A stretch of 64,000 nucleotides of DNA from Streptomyces sp. NBC_01717 (GTDB lineage: Bacteria > Actinomycetota > Actinomycetes > Streptomycetales > Streptomycetaceae): assembly GCF_036248255.1 (NCBI RefSeq), contig NZ_CP109179.1, positions 620,001 through 684,000 on the forward strand. The letters are read 5' to 3'. This document shows positions 45,675 to 54,410 of this stretch, piece by piece (position 1 is the stretch's first letter; each line of letters begins with the position of its first letter). A program made the position numbers and the translations under genes. Below the pieces are notes generated by a model. The model was not told the DNA's origin, ran no database searches, and saw nothing but the letters and a program-made list of their open reading frames with translations.

Positions 45675-46618
45675 TGGGCGGCGACCTGTTCAGCGACGAC
45701 GAGTTGGGAACGTCCCCGACCATGGGCACCGGCCTGATGGGACGGGGCTACCCGGGCGTTGTCCAAGACGCAAGCGTGGTCATCAAGGCACCGGTCGGCA
45801 CGACGCTGGAGTCGATTCCACTCCCCCGCCCCCCAGCGAGCGAAGGAGAGCTCAGCTCTGATGAGGAGGAGACCTTCGAGGCGTGCAAGGCAGGGGTCGA
45901 CAACCTCCACAAGGCCTTTTGGATCGCCGGCAAGGCTCTGGAAACGATGAGGACCGGCAACCTGCACCGGAACTCCGGAGTGCCGAACTTCGCGGAGTTC
46001 ATCTGGATCAACTGGGAAATCTCCGAGTCGCACGCTCAACGGCTGATGGCTGAGTGGCGGATAGGAGAAGCGCTCGCTGGTCTGGGCTGGCGGCCCCGGG
46101 AGTCCCAGGTGCGTGAGCTGACGCCCGTCGCCAAGAATCACGGCGAGGACGCAGCGGTGGCCGTCTACGACACTCTGGCACGTGGCGGAGGACGCGTGAC
46201 AAGTAGCGCGCTGAAGGATGTGGTGAGGCAACTGCCAGCCATTCCTTCCGGCGCTGTGCCCGCAGATGTCGAACGGGCAGTCCGCGAGATCCTCAAGGCT
46301 TCGGGGCCAACCACGGCAAGCGGGACCGGCAGTCTTACTGAGGTCCCGGCCGGGGACGCAGCCGCGGTCACCTCCTCAGCGAATGACTCCGCAGGTGGGA
46401 GAGACAGCCAGAGGCCTGATCCGACCGACTCCGAGGACGTACGTCGGCTCATGCAGGCTCTCGCCTCTGTGACGGATGCTGCGAAGACGGTCAGCCGTCC
46501 GGCAGTTCGACGTGCCGTCGATGAGCATCCTGAAGCCGCCATGCTGGTTGTCAAGGAGATCGAGACGCAGCTCGGCAAGATCGGGCGGGCGATCGCCCTG
46601 CGAAAGCCGGCCCGCTAA
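45674..46618 (+). CDS. Partner protein of the second ParA (possible ParB-like)
   Basis: A 314-residue protein coupled to the ParA gene by a 4-bp overlap. The middle (CKAGVDNLHKAFWIAGKALE, NFAEFIWINWEISESHAQRL, GWRPRESQVRELTPVAKNHG, GGRVTSSALKDVVRQL) resembles the helix-turn-helix regions of Streptomyces plasmid proteins that read 'SxxHAxRL'. The C-terminal part is flexible and charged. By position and partner it is probably the centromere-binding protein, but ParB nuclease-like motifs are absent. Confidence 0.7.
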   Translation: MGGDLFSDDELGTSPTMGTGLMGRGYPGVVQDASVVIKAPVGTTLESIPLPRPPASEGELSSDEEETFEACKAGVDNLHKAFWIAGKALETMRTGNLHRNSGVPNFAEFIWINWEISESHAQRLMAEWRIGEALAGLGWRPRESQVRELTPVAKNHGEDAAVAVYDTLARGGGRVTSSALKDVVRQLPAIPSGAVPADVERAVREILKASGPTTASGTGSLTEVPAGDAAAVTSSANDSAGGRDSQRPDPTDSEDVRRLMQALASVTDAAKTVSRPAVRRAVDEHPEAAMLVVKEIETQLGKIGRAIALRKPAR

Positions 46619-46631
46619 AGGCTCCTACACA

Positions 46632-46664
46632 AGAGCGGGACGGCTCATGGAGCCGCCCCGCTCT
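46632..46664. terminator. Bidirectional terminator between convergent partition operons
   Basis: AGAGCGGGACGGCTC, a 3-nt loop (ATG) and GAGCCGCCCCGCTCT form a 15-bp stem with one mismatch. It fills the 48-bp gap between two converging genes. Confidence 0.85.
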
Positions 46665-46666
46665 CA

Positions 46667-47389
46667 CTACGCCTCCCCGGACGCTCTCCTGCGTGGGCTC
46701 TCATTGGGCAACGGTGGAAGGAAGGCGTCCAGAGCACTGTTGAGGAAGTCGGACCGGTTCGGAAACGCGTACGCAGAGGCGAGGGCGTCGATGACCGCCA
46801 GCTCGCGGCTGGAGGGACGGAAACTCTGCTGACGGCTGTCTTTGACCGATCCCCGGGCCGTACGCCGGGCCGGCACCTCACCGAACAAGCCATCCGGGTC
46901 GCTGTCTTCCTCCTGCACAGGCTGTCTCCGGTGGCGCAGAGCCTCGCGCAGGGAACCGAACAAGTCGTGCTTCTTGGCGTGGAGCACAGCGCGACGCACC
47001 ACGACAGCGTTCGTCGGCTCATGACCGGTCGTCACTTTCTGGGTGAGCTGGTAGTGCGCGAACCGCCTCCGCACGTCGGAACTCACCATGATCGTGCACT
47101 GGCCGGCCTCTTGCCCCCTCTCCCCCAGTTGCGGCACCTGCACCTCGACGACGACCGCCGGTACCGCGGAGTGTGAACCCTGATTGGCAACAGTCGGCAG
47201 CACAGGCTCGGGCTGACTAACCGGTGCTGGAGCGGGAGATGCCTCAGGAGCGGGCGCATCCGGGGTGGACTTCCGTCGCCGGACGGGAGGGGCTTGGAAG
47301 GCATTGCTGGCCGCTGACGCGAAGGCCTTCAGGCCGTCATCGTCGGGAAGCCCACCCCGCTTCCTGGGCGTTCTGGTGGAATCGGTCAT
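46667..47389 (-). CDS. Partner protein of the third ParA (possible centromere-binding)
   Basis: A 240-residue basic protein with a Pro/Ala-rich N-terminal half. QCTIMVSSDVRRRFAHYQLT and TNAVVVRRAVLHAKKHDLFG resemble a ribbon-helix-helix-like segment, and FRPSSRELAVIDALASAYAF with PNRSDFLNSALDAFLP a second one. The ATG overlaps the stop of the ParA gene. Such small DNA-binding partners are typical of plasmid partition loci, but the exact family was not recognised. Confidence 0.65.
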   Translation of the reverse strand: MTDSTRTPRKRGGLPDDDGLKAFASAASNAFQAPPVRRRKSTPDAPAPEASPAPAPVSQPEPVLPTVANQGSHSAVPAVVVEVQVPQLGERGQEAGQCTIMVSSDVRRRFAHYQLTQKVTTGHEPTNAVVVRRAVLHAKKHDLFGSLREALRHRRQPVQEEDSDPDGLFGEVPARRTARGSVKDSRQQSFRPSSRELAVIDALASAYAFPNRSDFLNSALDAFLPPLPNESPRRRASGEA

Positions 47390-48378
47390 GCCGCCTCACT
47401 CTCCGTTCCGGCACCGCGGTCAAGCGCGATCTTCGCCTGCATGATCTCGATGGCCAGCGACTGGTAGTCCCCCGCGAGTGCCTTCACCGAACGCCGAAGA
47501 CTGGGTTCAATTGCCGTGCTGGCCCCCATCTCGTGCGCGACACGGCCGGCCATCCGGCACGCCACTGCCGCCGCCTCTACATGGCGGATCGTCTGGCTGA
47601 AGACAGGGGCAGCGCCATTGAGATCCTCCTCCAGTTGCTCCTTGATCTTGGCCTGGACATTGGTAGCGCTCGCGTTGGTGGCGAAAATGACGACGCCGAG
47701 CAGTCGCAGCATCGGGTTGAGGACGCGAGCCTGACCGAACCGTCTGGCGACTGTGCGCAGCCCCTTACGCGAGGAGGGATCGGATTTGGAGGGGATGAGG
47801 ACCAGGTCCCCTGCTGCGAGTGCCTGGAGTTGCAGGGGTTCTGACCCAGGGGCAACGTCCAGGATGATCACGTCGTAGTCGTCGCGGACAGCGTCAATCG
47901 CTGCGGCGTACATACCCATCCAGGCGTTCTGATCCTCAGCGTTGTCGTAGCGCGAGGCTAGACGGCGTTGGCAGTACAGCTCTTCGACGACGTCCTCGAG
48001 AACAGCTCCGCCAGGCACGACAAACAGGCCTGGACGTGCCTCGCCGGTCGGAGTGAGTACCTTGCCGTCGAGGATCGCGGTGGCCTGAGCCTCGCCGTCG
48101 TCGGCAAGCACGGTTCCTGTGGTTCCGAGGTCCTCGCCGTTGTTGCCCTGCTCGTCCATCTCCATGAGCAGGACCCGGAGCCCGATGCCGGACCAGGCCG
48201 CACCCAGGGCTGCAGACAGGGAACTCTTGCCTACACCGCCCTTGCCATTGACGATCACGAATACCTTGGCCTGGTGCACACCCTCCGACATGAGCTGAAG
48301 GCGCCGCCGCACTGCACGTTTCACCTCGATCAGATCGATGGCCGGGAGCGAGTGGAGAGCGAAGGGCACAGAGATCAC
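47386..48378 (-). CDS. Third ParA-family ATPase
   Basis: A 330-residue protein with VFVIVNGKGGVGKSSLSAAL (deviant Walker A), VLLMEMDEQGNNGEDLGTTG, VIILDVAPGSEPLQLQALAA and LVLIPSKSDPSSRKGL. The 30-residue N-terminal extension is basic; a start at the internal ATG (MSEGVHQ) is possible. It is coupled to the downstream partner gene by ATGA. Its sequence is closer to the second ParA in size and organisation than to the first. Confidence 0.88.
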   Translation of the reverse strand: MISVPFALHSLPAIDLIEVKRAVRRRLQLMSEGVHQAKVFVIVNGKGGVGKSSLSAALGAAWSGIGLRVLLMEMDEQGNNGEDLGTTGTVLADDGEAQATAILDGKVLTPTGEARPGLFVVPGGAVLEDVVEELYCQRRLASRYDNAEDQNAWMGMYAAAIDAVRDDYDVIILDVAPGSEPLQLQALAAGDLVLIPSKSDPSSRKGLRTVARRFGQARVLNPMLRLLGVVIFATNASATNVQAKIKEQLEEDLNGAAPVFSQTIRHVEAAAVACRMAGRVAHEMGASTAIEPSLRRSVKALAGDYQSLAIEIMQAKIALDRGAGTESEAA

Positions 48379-48469
48379 CTCCAGTCATAAAATGGACATC
48401 ATGTGATCATCGACGGTACGGGTGCTGCGAGTGCTCTCACGCAGGACACACACGTCGTGAAGTGCTGCG

Positions 48470-49123
48470 GTGCCGGTGTCCACCCGGTTGGACGCAGAGG
48501 CTGACACCGCAGCCGACGACATCGCGTGCACTATGCTGAGCGCCGCATATAAGGCAAACCATAGCGGTACGGCTAGCACGCCATATAGGGGCATGTACCG
48601 CCTAACTGGAGAGTCGACACTTGTGGTCGGGCGACTAGGTCGGGCAACCAGGCCACGACAACTCGACCGCAAAGTATGGCTGAGCGCTTCTGTTGGCCGA
48701 CCGAGCGTCCGAGTTGACCTGCGGCGGCTGGCCCTCCCTTATGGCGAACAGGTGTTCCACCGGCCCGAGGTCTGGTTGTTGCCGCCGGGGTCTCGGTGGG
48801 TTGCCCAGTTGCAGGTGTGGATCGACGGCGAGGATGTGGTGACGGTCGGCGAGGGAGGCCGTGGCCCGTTTACGGTGGAGGCTCTGGCCGCCGACGGTCG
48901 CAGTTGGCTGCGGGCGACCCGGAGAGCGGCGACGCGTCGTGGTGGGGGAGAGCCCGATTGCACGGGCAGATGTTGCGGCTTCCGCTCAGTGTTGGTGCAG
49001 CGGCAGAGGTGCGTTGTGGAGCGGTTCGTCAGGTTGGGCGTCCACGCAGTGATGATGTCAACCGGCTCACACGGCATCTCGCAGGGAATCCCGGGCTTCA
49101 GGACTCTGCTCAGGAATGCGTGA
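48470..49123 (+). CDS. Hypothetical protein, probably damaged
   Basis: The best part is RWVAQLQVWIDGEDVVTVGE, GGRGPFTVEALAADGRSWLR and CTGRCCGFRSVLVQRQ, a pattern seen in small Streptomyces proteins (acidic turn, then C..CCG). The N-terminal part is weak. The C-terminus runs into a sequence resembling an IS605-type right end (AATCCCGGGCTTCAGG at 49086), so the native end may be lost. Function unknown. Confidence 0.35.
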   Translation: MPVSTRLDAEADTAADDIACTMLSAAYKANHSGTASTPYRGMYRLTGESTLVVGRLGRATRPRQLDRKVWLSASVGRPSVRVDLRRLALPYGEQVFHRPEVWLLPPGSRWVAQLQVWIDGEDVVTVGEGGRGPFTVEALAADGRSWLRATRRAATRRGGGEPDCTGRCCGFRSVLVQRQRCVVERFVRLGVHAVMMSTGSHGISQGIPGFRTLLRNA

Positions 49124-49422
49124 TTCGGGCCCCACGACCACACCAATCATGGGGGCCAACGTGCCGGTAGCGAAAGGCGGCCTCGAACATTTCACCTCGC
49201 CGCCGATCAGTACGACGTCGAAGTGGCCCGAGCAAGATCAGGGATGGACACCAGCCGCGGCGCACTCGTGTTCTGCCTCCTAATTTCACGATCTGCACCG
49301 TGCCCGCCTCCCAGTAGGACGCCCCGCGCGAGCGTACGTGCGCCAGTTGGCAGAGCTGAGTTCGATCCAGCAGACGGCCGCCAGCTGAACGCGGCCACAC
49401 CAACGGAGGGCCCAGCGCGTCT

Positions 49423-49872
49423 CTACGCAGACAGACCGGCGAGAAAATGGGAGACCAGGCGATACACGATGTCGGGTTGTTCCAGGTGCAGGTCGTGCCG
49501 GGTCTCGCGAACGCTGACTGACATGGTCGGGACGCGGCGGCGCATCAGTTCATCGACCCGTGCAGGCGAGATGAAGCTCGACTGGGCCAGCATGAGCAGA
49601 GTGGGGCAGGTGACGCGCTCCCACTCGTGGGCAAAGGAGTGCCGGGCAGCGTCCGCCACGGACTGGACCATCACGTCCTGGTCGAAGCGGGGCCACCATT
49701 GCCCACCGCGTTCCTCCAGGCCATCCGCCCAGCCCATGCCGATTGCCCCGCCGCCGAAAAACTGGACCGCAGCATCGCGCGAGGCAAAGGAGGCCGGCCA
49801 CGAGTCGAACCACCGGCGGATATGAGCCGGCCATGCACCACATCCGACATCGCGCACTGATCCACCGTGCAC
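49423..49872 (-). pseudogene. Alpha/beta hydrolase, C-terminal half only
   Basis: IRRWFDSWPASFASRDAAVQ, RFDQDVMVQSVADAARHSFA, WERVTCPTLLMLAQSSFISP and VRETRHDLHLEQPDIVYRLV form the lid and last strands of an alpha/beta hydrolase, with the catalytic His in RHDLHLEQP. The nucleophile half is missing. The first residues (MHGGSVRDVGCGAW) are not part of the family. Confidence 0.7.
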
Positions 49873-49904
49873 CGGGATTATGGGTCGGCCGTTACCGTCG
49901 AGTT

Positions 49905-50183
49905 ATGGCGCTACGCATGGAGTGGTCGATGGAAGGCTCTTTCTCTGGGGCGGCAGGGCAGACCGTGCGCGACGTGCGAGAAGCTGTGTACTGGCTCGAC
50001 ACGTCACTGGTGCGGGTCCAGGAGCGCGCGAACCTGCCCCCATTTGAGTCCGATCGGCTCGGCCAGTGCGCGCGGCTCCTGCGCGCCCGGATGCTCGACG
50101 AAGCAGACAGTGTCACGGCGCGCGGTAAGCAGTGGTCGGCCACTGTCGGCCCTCTCAGCATGACACTCACCCCGACCGGCTGA
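49905..50183 (+). CDS. Small hypothetical protein
   Basis: A 92-residue frame starting MALRMEWSMEGSFSGAAGQT, with VRDVREAVYWLDTSLVRVQE and RLGQCARLLRARMLDEADSV. It is coding-like and free of frameshifts but has no clear ribosome-binding site. It lies between a hydrolase relic and an IS5 relic. Unknown. Confidence 0.35.
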   Translation: MALRMEWSMEGSFSGAAGQTVRDVREAVYWLDTSLVRVQERANLPPFESDRLGQCARLLRARMLDEADSVTARGKQWSATVGPLSMTLTPTG

Positions 50184-50185
50184 AA

Positions 50186-50490
50186 GCCGGTGCACAGAAG
50201 ACGCAAGAGCGGGCGGCCGACGGCAACTGCCGACCCTTGATCTTCCACCTCAGTGCTGGACAGGCAGGGGATACACCCGCATTCGCGGACGTGATGGCCC
50301 GCCCGCGTCTTCCTCGAGTGCGAGGGCGCCCCGGCACTCGGCCGGACCTAGTCTTGGCCGACAAGGGGTACTCCTCGCACGCCATCCGTGTGCACCTGAG
50401 CAAGCGGGGAATCCGGAGAGTCCTCCCCGTTCCGGCCGACCAACTCGGCCACCGCCTGCGGCGGGGGAGCCAGGGCGGCAGACCACGACT
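50186..50490 (+). pseudogene. IS5-family transposase, middle relic
   Basis: CRPLIFHLSAGQAGDTPAFA, RVRGRPGTRPDLVLADKGYS (second catalytic Asp), HAIRVHLSKRGIRRVLPVPA and GHRLRRGSQGGRPR match the central part of IS5-family transposases. Both ends are missing and the relic runs straight into a perfect 17-bp hairpin. Confidence 0.8.
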
Positions 50491-50491
50491 T

Positions 50492-50528
50492 GCCGATGGG
50501 CTACCAGCAACGCTGGTAGCCCATCGGC
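50492..50528. terminator. Perfect 17-bp hairpin
   Basis: GCCGATGGGCTACCAGC, loop AAC, GCTGGTAGCCCATCGGC. There is no T-run after it on either strand, so it may be a terminator, or the fused ends of a lost element. Confidence 0.5.
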
Positions 50529-50560
50529 CGTTCTACCCGGCCTGTTCTGCGCGCGCTTGC

Positions 50561-50705
50561 TCAGGAGGCGCAGTAGAAGCGGGCCTTGCCGGCGAAGTTG
50601 CGGTCGGCGGCGGCAACGTCCCGGCCGGTCTGTTCCGAGGTCGCGTCCAGGACCGTCGACAGCAACTTCGGGGGAGTGTTGCCGGTGGAGTAGGGGCGGC
50701 CGTCT
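50561..50705 (-). pseudogene. 3' end of a gene cut off near IS630
   Basis: APDGRPYSTGNTPPKLLSTV, DATSEQTGRDVAAADRNFAG, KARFYCAS then stop. It is coding-like, starts at the left edge of the IS630 element and has no start of its own. The missing 5' part was not recognised on the other side of the element. Confidence 0.4.
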
Positions 50706-50741
50706 GGTGCTCTGACCGGGAAGGTTCGCCGGATTGGTGGA

Positions 50742-51062
50742 TCATTCCTGCTCGGAGGCAGCGGCGAGGCGGCGGCGGCAGAAGTCGGCAGCCGTGAGGT
50801 GGGGCCTGTGCAGCGCATCGCTGTAAAGGCGCATCTCACGAGCCGCTTGGTCCAGGTGCTGCCAGAAGCTGAGGGGCAGGTCGAGGTCGTCACCGAGATC
50901 GACCAGGCAGTCGAAGGCGAGTCCCAGCTCGTTGTGCTCCAGGAACTCCAGCGTCGCTGAGAGGTCGATGTCCGGCAGGCGTGTGAGGTGGGCTCGGGCG
51001 GCGTCGAGGTGGTCACGGGTCTGATTCCAGCTGGCCTGCAGAGCCTCACGATCATCGGTCAT
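50742..51062 (-). CDS. Hypothetical protein carried inside IS630 ends
   Basis: A 106-residue acidic helical protein: MTDDREALQASWNQTRDHLD, LSATLEFLEHNELGLAFDCL, VDLGDDLDLPLSFWQHLDQA, AREMRLYSDALHRPHL. The EFLEHNELGLAFE.L.D.GD pattern is that of a recurrent small Streptomyces protein of unknown role. It lies between the left inverted repeat and the transposase, in the same direction, so it moves with the element if both ends work. Confidence 0.7.
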   Translation of the reverse strand: MTDDREALQASWNQTRDHLDAARAHLTRLPDIDLSATLEFLEHNELGLAFDCLVDLGDDLDLPLSFWQHLDQAAREMRLYSDALHRPHLTAADFCRRRLAAASEQE

Positions 51063-51093
51063 GGTGCCAGTGTTGCCGGTGCCTTGATCGGGG

Positions 51094-52212
51094 TCACGCG
51101 ACTTTCGTTGGTCGTCCGCCCCAGCGGATGCGCTTCTCGCTGCGGATGCGAGCACGCTCCTTCCGCTGGGCGGCGAGGACGTCGGGGTGTCGGGCATTTT
51201 TGTTGCGCCATCGCAGGTAGGCGTGCAGGGCACGGGTCTGGACCGTGTGATTGCGGTGGTGGGAGTTGGCGACGGTGAACTGCCGTAGCGGCCCGAAGTG
51301 GGCCTCTATCGAGTTGGCCCAGGACGCGTAGGTCGGGGTGAAGCACAGTTCGACCCGATTGTTCTTCGCCCAGCGCCGGATCATGTCGCCTTTGTGGGCG
51401 GAGAGGTTGTCCAAGATGATGTAGATCGGGGCGCCGTCCGGGCGGGCCGCGCGGATCGACCTGAGTGCGGTCAGGGTGTTGCCAGCTCCCTTCTTGCGGC
51501 GGTTGACGCCCCAGAGGGTGTCGTCGCCGACGGAGTAGCAGCCGTCGAAGTAGCGGACGCCGTGGGTGCGGTGGTAGGTGGCGGGGTGCCGTTCGGGGTG
51601 ACCGGCAGGGGCCCAGGACGAGCCGGCGGTGGGTCGGATGCCGAGCGGGCCGAACTCGTCGAACGCGAAGACCCGGTCGGGGAAGCGGTCCAGGACGTGT
51701 TCGATACGGTCGAGCTTGGCGTCGCGCTCAGGGTCCGGGGATTCCTTCCACGTCTTGGTGCGCTGGAAGGTGATGCCGCGGCGAGCGAGTAGGCAACGTA
51801 ACGCCTCGCGGCCGATGCAGATGACGCGGCCGTGGGCTTTCCGCAGGTAGGCGGCGAGTTTGCGGATGGACCAGCGGGTGAAGGGCTGGCCGAGTTTGGT
51901 CGGGCGGGTGGTGGCCGTCTGGATGACGAAGTTCTCGTCGTCAGGACTGAGCAGGCGGGGACGGCGTCCCGCCCACTGAGGGTCCAGGCAGGCGAGGTCG
52001 ATCTCGTTGAACCGGTGGATCACGTCCCGGACGGTGTCCTCGTCGGCCTGCACCAACTGCGCGATCACTGGCACCCGGTTTCCGCCGGCGGAGGCCAGCA
52101 GCATCATCGCGCGCCGGTAGCGCACCGAACTGGTGCTGCCCCGGCGCACGATCTGCTGCAGCTTCTGCCCCTCCTGATCGGTCAACCTGCGCACACGGAC
52201 GGGCTCTGCCAC
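51094..52212 (-). CDS. IS630-family transposase
   Basis: A 372-residue DDE enzyme. The N-terminal helix-turn-helix (RVPVIAQLVQADEDTVRDVI) is followed by RKLAAYLRKAHGRVICIGRE, VFAFDEFGPLGIRPTAGSSW (first Asp), PIYIILDNLSAHKGDMIRRW (second Asp) and CFTPTYASWANSIEAHFGPL (Glu). GTG at 52212 (VAEPVRVRRLTDQEG) was chosen to match the related relic; an in-frame start 12 codons upstream is possible. It is intact. Confidence 0.92.
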   Translation of the reverse strand: MAEPVRVRRLTDQEGQKLQQIVRRGSTSSVRYRRAMMLLASAGGNRVPVIAQLVQADEDTVRDVIHRFNEIDLACLDPQWAGRRPRLLSPDDENFVIQTATTRPTKLGQPFTRWSIRKLAAYLRKAHGRVICIGREALRCLLARRGITFQRTKTWKESPDPERDAKLDRIEHVLDRFPDRVFAFDEFGPLGIRPTAGSSWAPAGHPERHPATYHRTHGVRYFDGCYSVGDDTLWGVNRRKKGAGNTLTALRSIRAARPDGAPIYIILDNLSAHKGDMIRRWAKNNRVELCFTPTYASWANSIEAHFGPLRQFTVANSHHRNHTVQTRALHAYLRWRNKNARHPDVLAAQRKERARIRSEKRIRWGGRPTKVA

Positions 52213-52297
52213 CACACCCCCAACGATCGGACGGACGTCACCGCACATCCAACCGTCGCCATCACCAACCCGGCGAACCTTCCCGGTCAGAGCACTA

Positions 52298-52520
52298 GAT
52301 GAACTGATCGGCCGTTTTCGCGTACTTACCGGTCGAGGAATCCTTCGCTCAGTACAGCGACCGCGCAGGGGCCCCCGAGCTGGACTAGGCGATCGACATC
52401 AAACTCGAGTGCTGGCCTGGTGCGGCCGCTACCCGGCCTTCCCTCGCCTGCTCGTGGTCTTTACTGGCGGGTTCGAAGCCGCCTGGCTCGATGTATTGCT
52501 GATCGGTGAATGCTCGCCGA
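52298..52520 (+). pseudogene. Possible replication-relaxation protein relic
   Basis: Two frames give EESFAQYSDRAGAPEL and VLAWCGRYPAFPRLLVVFTG. The second resembles the 'W...(Y/F)P.FPRLL.V.TG' end of replication-relaxation proteins of Streptomyces plasmids. It is short and frameshifted, so the call is weak. Confidence 0.25.
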
Positions 52521-52689
52521 CACTGACCTGACGCTCACCGATACCCCAATGCGGAGCGGCCTGCGGACGTGCTCCGGTTGGTCGGTCGGGGGCGTGAGCG
52601 GACTGTCTGCGCCGGGGGAACTGGTCGGAGCGGGCGGGCCCGGTTATTGGAGGAGGGTGGCTATGTGCTGGCAGTGCCCCGCTGGCTTC

Positions 52690-53300
52690 GGTCCCTGGCT
52701 TCAGTCCCTTGGTAAAACAGCAGGTCAGAGGGGGTTCGGTGCCTGATTCAGGGACTGAAGGGACTCAAGTTGAGCGTTATGACGTCACTACGTGTGCGCG
52801 TATGCGCAGGCGTATGAATCTTGTTCTAGACGTATTAGGGCTAGCTCATAATTAGGGATTTCAGTCCCTTCAGTCCCTGATCTGCTACCTATACGTGCTC
52901 TGACCTGCATCTTCTGTCAGGGACTGAAGCCAGGGACCAACGGCATCCCGGCCCTGGTTCTCAGTCCAAGCGCGTTCTGGCTCAAGCCTGCCTGCCATCC
53001 GGTAACCCCGCCCGCCCCAGGGCAGGCTCTGTTCCGCCGGCTCTACTTCTGGCCTCCAGTCCCTTCAGCCTCTCGCAAAACGTCACATACTTCGCATATC
53101 ACCTCAACGGAAGGCTGTTTGTCAGGGGCTGAAGGGACTCAAGGGACTCAAAAACTGATAGAACGGCACGCGGGGGAGTTCCCCGGCCGAGGATGACCTG
53201 AGCCCTAGACTCATTCCGAAAGACAGTCCCTTCGGTCCCTGAACCTGCAGACACGGACCCCTGTGACCAGCATTCTTGTCGTAGGGACTGAAGCCCCTAC
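52690..53300. repeat. Iteron array 1 and probable replication origin (CAGTCCCT type)
   Basis: The motif CAGTCCCT and its complement AGGGACTG recur singly and as paired direct repeats (TTCAGTCCCTTCAGTCCCT) at about 52701, 52749, 52861, 52916, 53057, 53122, 53223 and 53281. Between them lies a relatively AT-rich segment (52785-52860). No gene fits in this 1-kb gap. It ends 25 bp before a primase gene, and the last copy overlaps that gene's promoter area, suggesting self-regulation by the initiator. Confidence 0.85.
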
Positions 53301-53324
53301 GACCGGACCGATAAGGACGACTGC

Positions 53325-54410
53325 GTGCCGCGCCACGGTAAGACGAGCCCGGACACTTCCCCGGCCAGCTCCGTGCCGTCGCTTGCCCTTGCACGCTGGT
53401 GCGCAAGCAACGGCTGGCCGGTCCATCCTCTTGCGGTGGGCCGCAAGACTCCCGCCGCGAACTGCTCAGCCTGCAGGGACCGGCACCACAACCCCAAGGC
53501 CTGCCCCTGTTTGCCAGCAGGCAGGCCTTGTCATGGCTTCCACGCCGGCACGACCAACCCGTTGCGCATCGAGAAGTGGTGGACCGATAGCCCCCGCTCC
53601 GGTGTAGGAGTGGCCTGCGGGGCGGCCGGCCTCGTCGTCCTCGACATCGACGCCCACTCTGCCCCGGTGCCGGACCGAAGCCGGTTGCTCCCGGGTATCG
53701 CCATCCACGAATCGGTCAACCTGGCTGGACTCGCTTCGGGCTTTGACACGATGGCGTTGCTAGCCGCCTTTCGTCGGCAGCCCAACCCTGCCGACGACGA
53801 GAACACCTTGCGCGTTCGCACTCCGTCGGGCGGCCTCCACGTCTGGTATCGCAACACGGTTGCCGGAACCCGTTTCCGCTCCTCGACGGGTTCGAGCCCG
53901 AGGGTCGCGCTCGCCTGGCAGGTTGATGTGCGGGCAGAGGGCGGCTACATCATCGCGCCCGCTACCCGCACCTCCCAGGGCAGCTACGAGGCGGTCGGCC
54001 CGGCTCGTATGCCGGCCCCGTTGCCTGACTGGCTCGCGGCTGAGCTGATCCGGACGGGCCACACGGTCTCCTCGGCACCAACGCCGCAGACCGCCTCGAC
54101 TCTGCCCCGTGCTCGACAGGCGAGCAAGCCGAAGTCCGCTCACCGGATCCTGGACCCACACCTGGCTGAAGTCGCCCAGTGCGCGGCCACACCAGAAGGC
54201 GCGGGGTTTACCGAGAAGCTGAACCGGGCTGCGTTCACCGCAGGCGGCCTTGCCGCCGCAGGACACCTCAGCGAATCCATCGTCCGTGAACTTCTTGCCG
54301 CCGCCGCGCACGAGGCACGCCCCTGGCAGATATCCCGCAACGAAAAGCTCATCAATGACGGTCTCGCCGCCGGGGCCGCCCGACCGCTCCATCTCAAAGG
54401 ACGTTCATGA
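53325..54410 (+). CDS. Prim-Pol primase/polymerase, replication module 1
   Basis: A 361-residue protein from GTG with AAGGA upstream. LARWCASNGWPVHPLAVGRK and a Cys-rich knot (NCSACRDRHHN, CPCLPAGRPCHGFHAG) precede GVACGAAGLVVLDIDAHSAP, where D107 and D109 are the catalytic acids of the bifunctional primase/polymerase (Prim-Pol) family. RTPSGGLHVWYR holds the conserved His and IAPATRTSQGSY follows. The C-terminal 90 residues (GFTEKLNRAAFTAGGLAAAG) resemble the tail of plasmid primases. The stop overlaps the helicase start. It probably primes plasmid replication at the adjacent iterons. Confidence 0.9.
   Translation: MPRHGKTSPDTSPASSVPSLALARWCASNGWPVHPLAVGRKTPAANCSACRDRHHNPKACPCLPAGRPCHGFHAGTTNPLRIEKWWTDSPRSGVGVACGAAGLVVLDIDAHSAPVPDRSRLLPGIAIHESVNLAGLASGFDTMALLAAFRRQPNPADDENTLRVRTPSGGLHVWYRNTVAGTRFRSSTGSSPRVALAWQVDVRAEGGYIIAPATRTSQGSYEAVGPARMPAPLPDWLAAELIRTGHTVSSAPTPQTASTLPRARQASKPKSAHRILDPHLAEVAQCAATPEGAGFTEKLNRAAFTAGGLAAAGHLSESIVRELLAAAAHEARPWQISRNEKLINDGLAAGAARPLHLKGRS

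Larger units (their letters stand above)
50706..52297 (-). mobile_element. IS630-family element with passenger gene
   Basis: GTGCTCTGACCGGGAAGGTT at the left (50706) and its complement ending at 52297 form near-perfect inverted repeats of about 30 bp. They enclose the transposase and a second gene next to the left end. The flanks do not show the expected TA on both sides, so the left end may have recombined. A deleted relative is at 30808-31480. Confidence 0.7.

Noticed and set aside
52690..53300. A second CRISPR array
   Set aside because: Spacing is irregular, units are 8-19 bp and often paired directly, and a replication gene follows. Iterons fit better.
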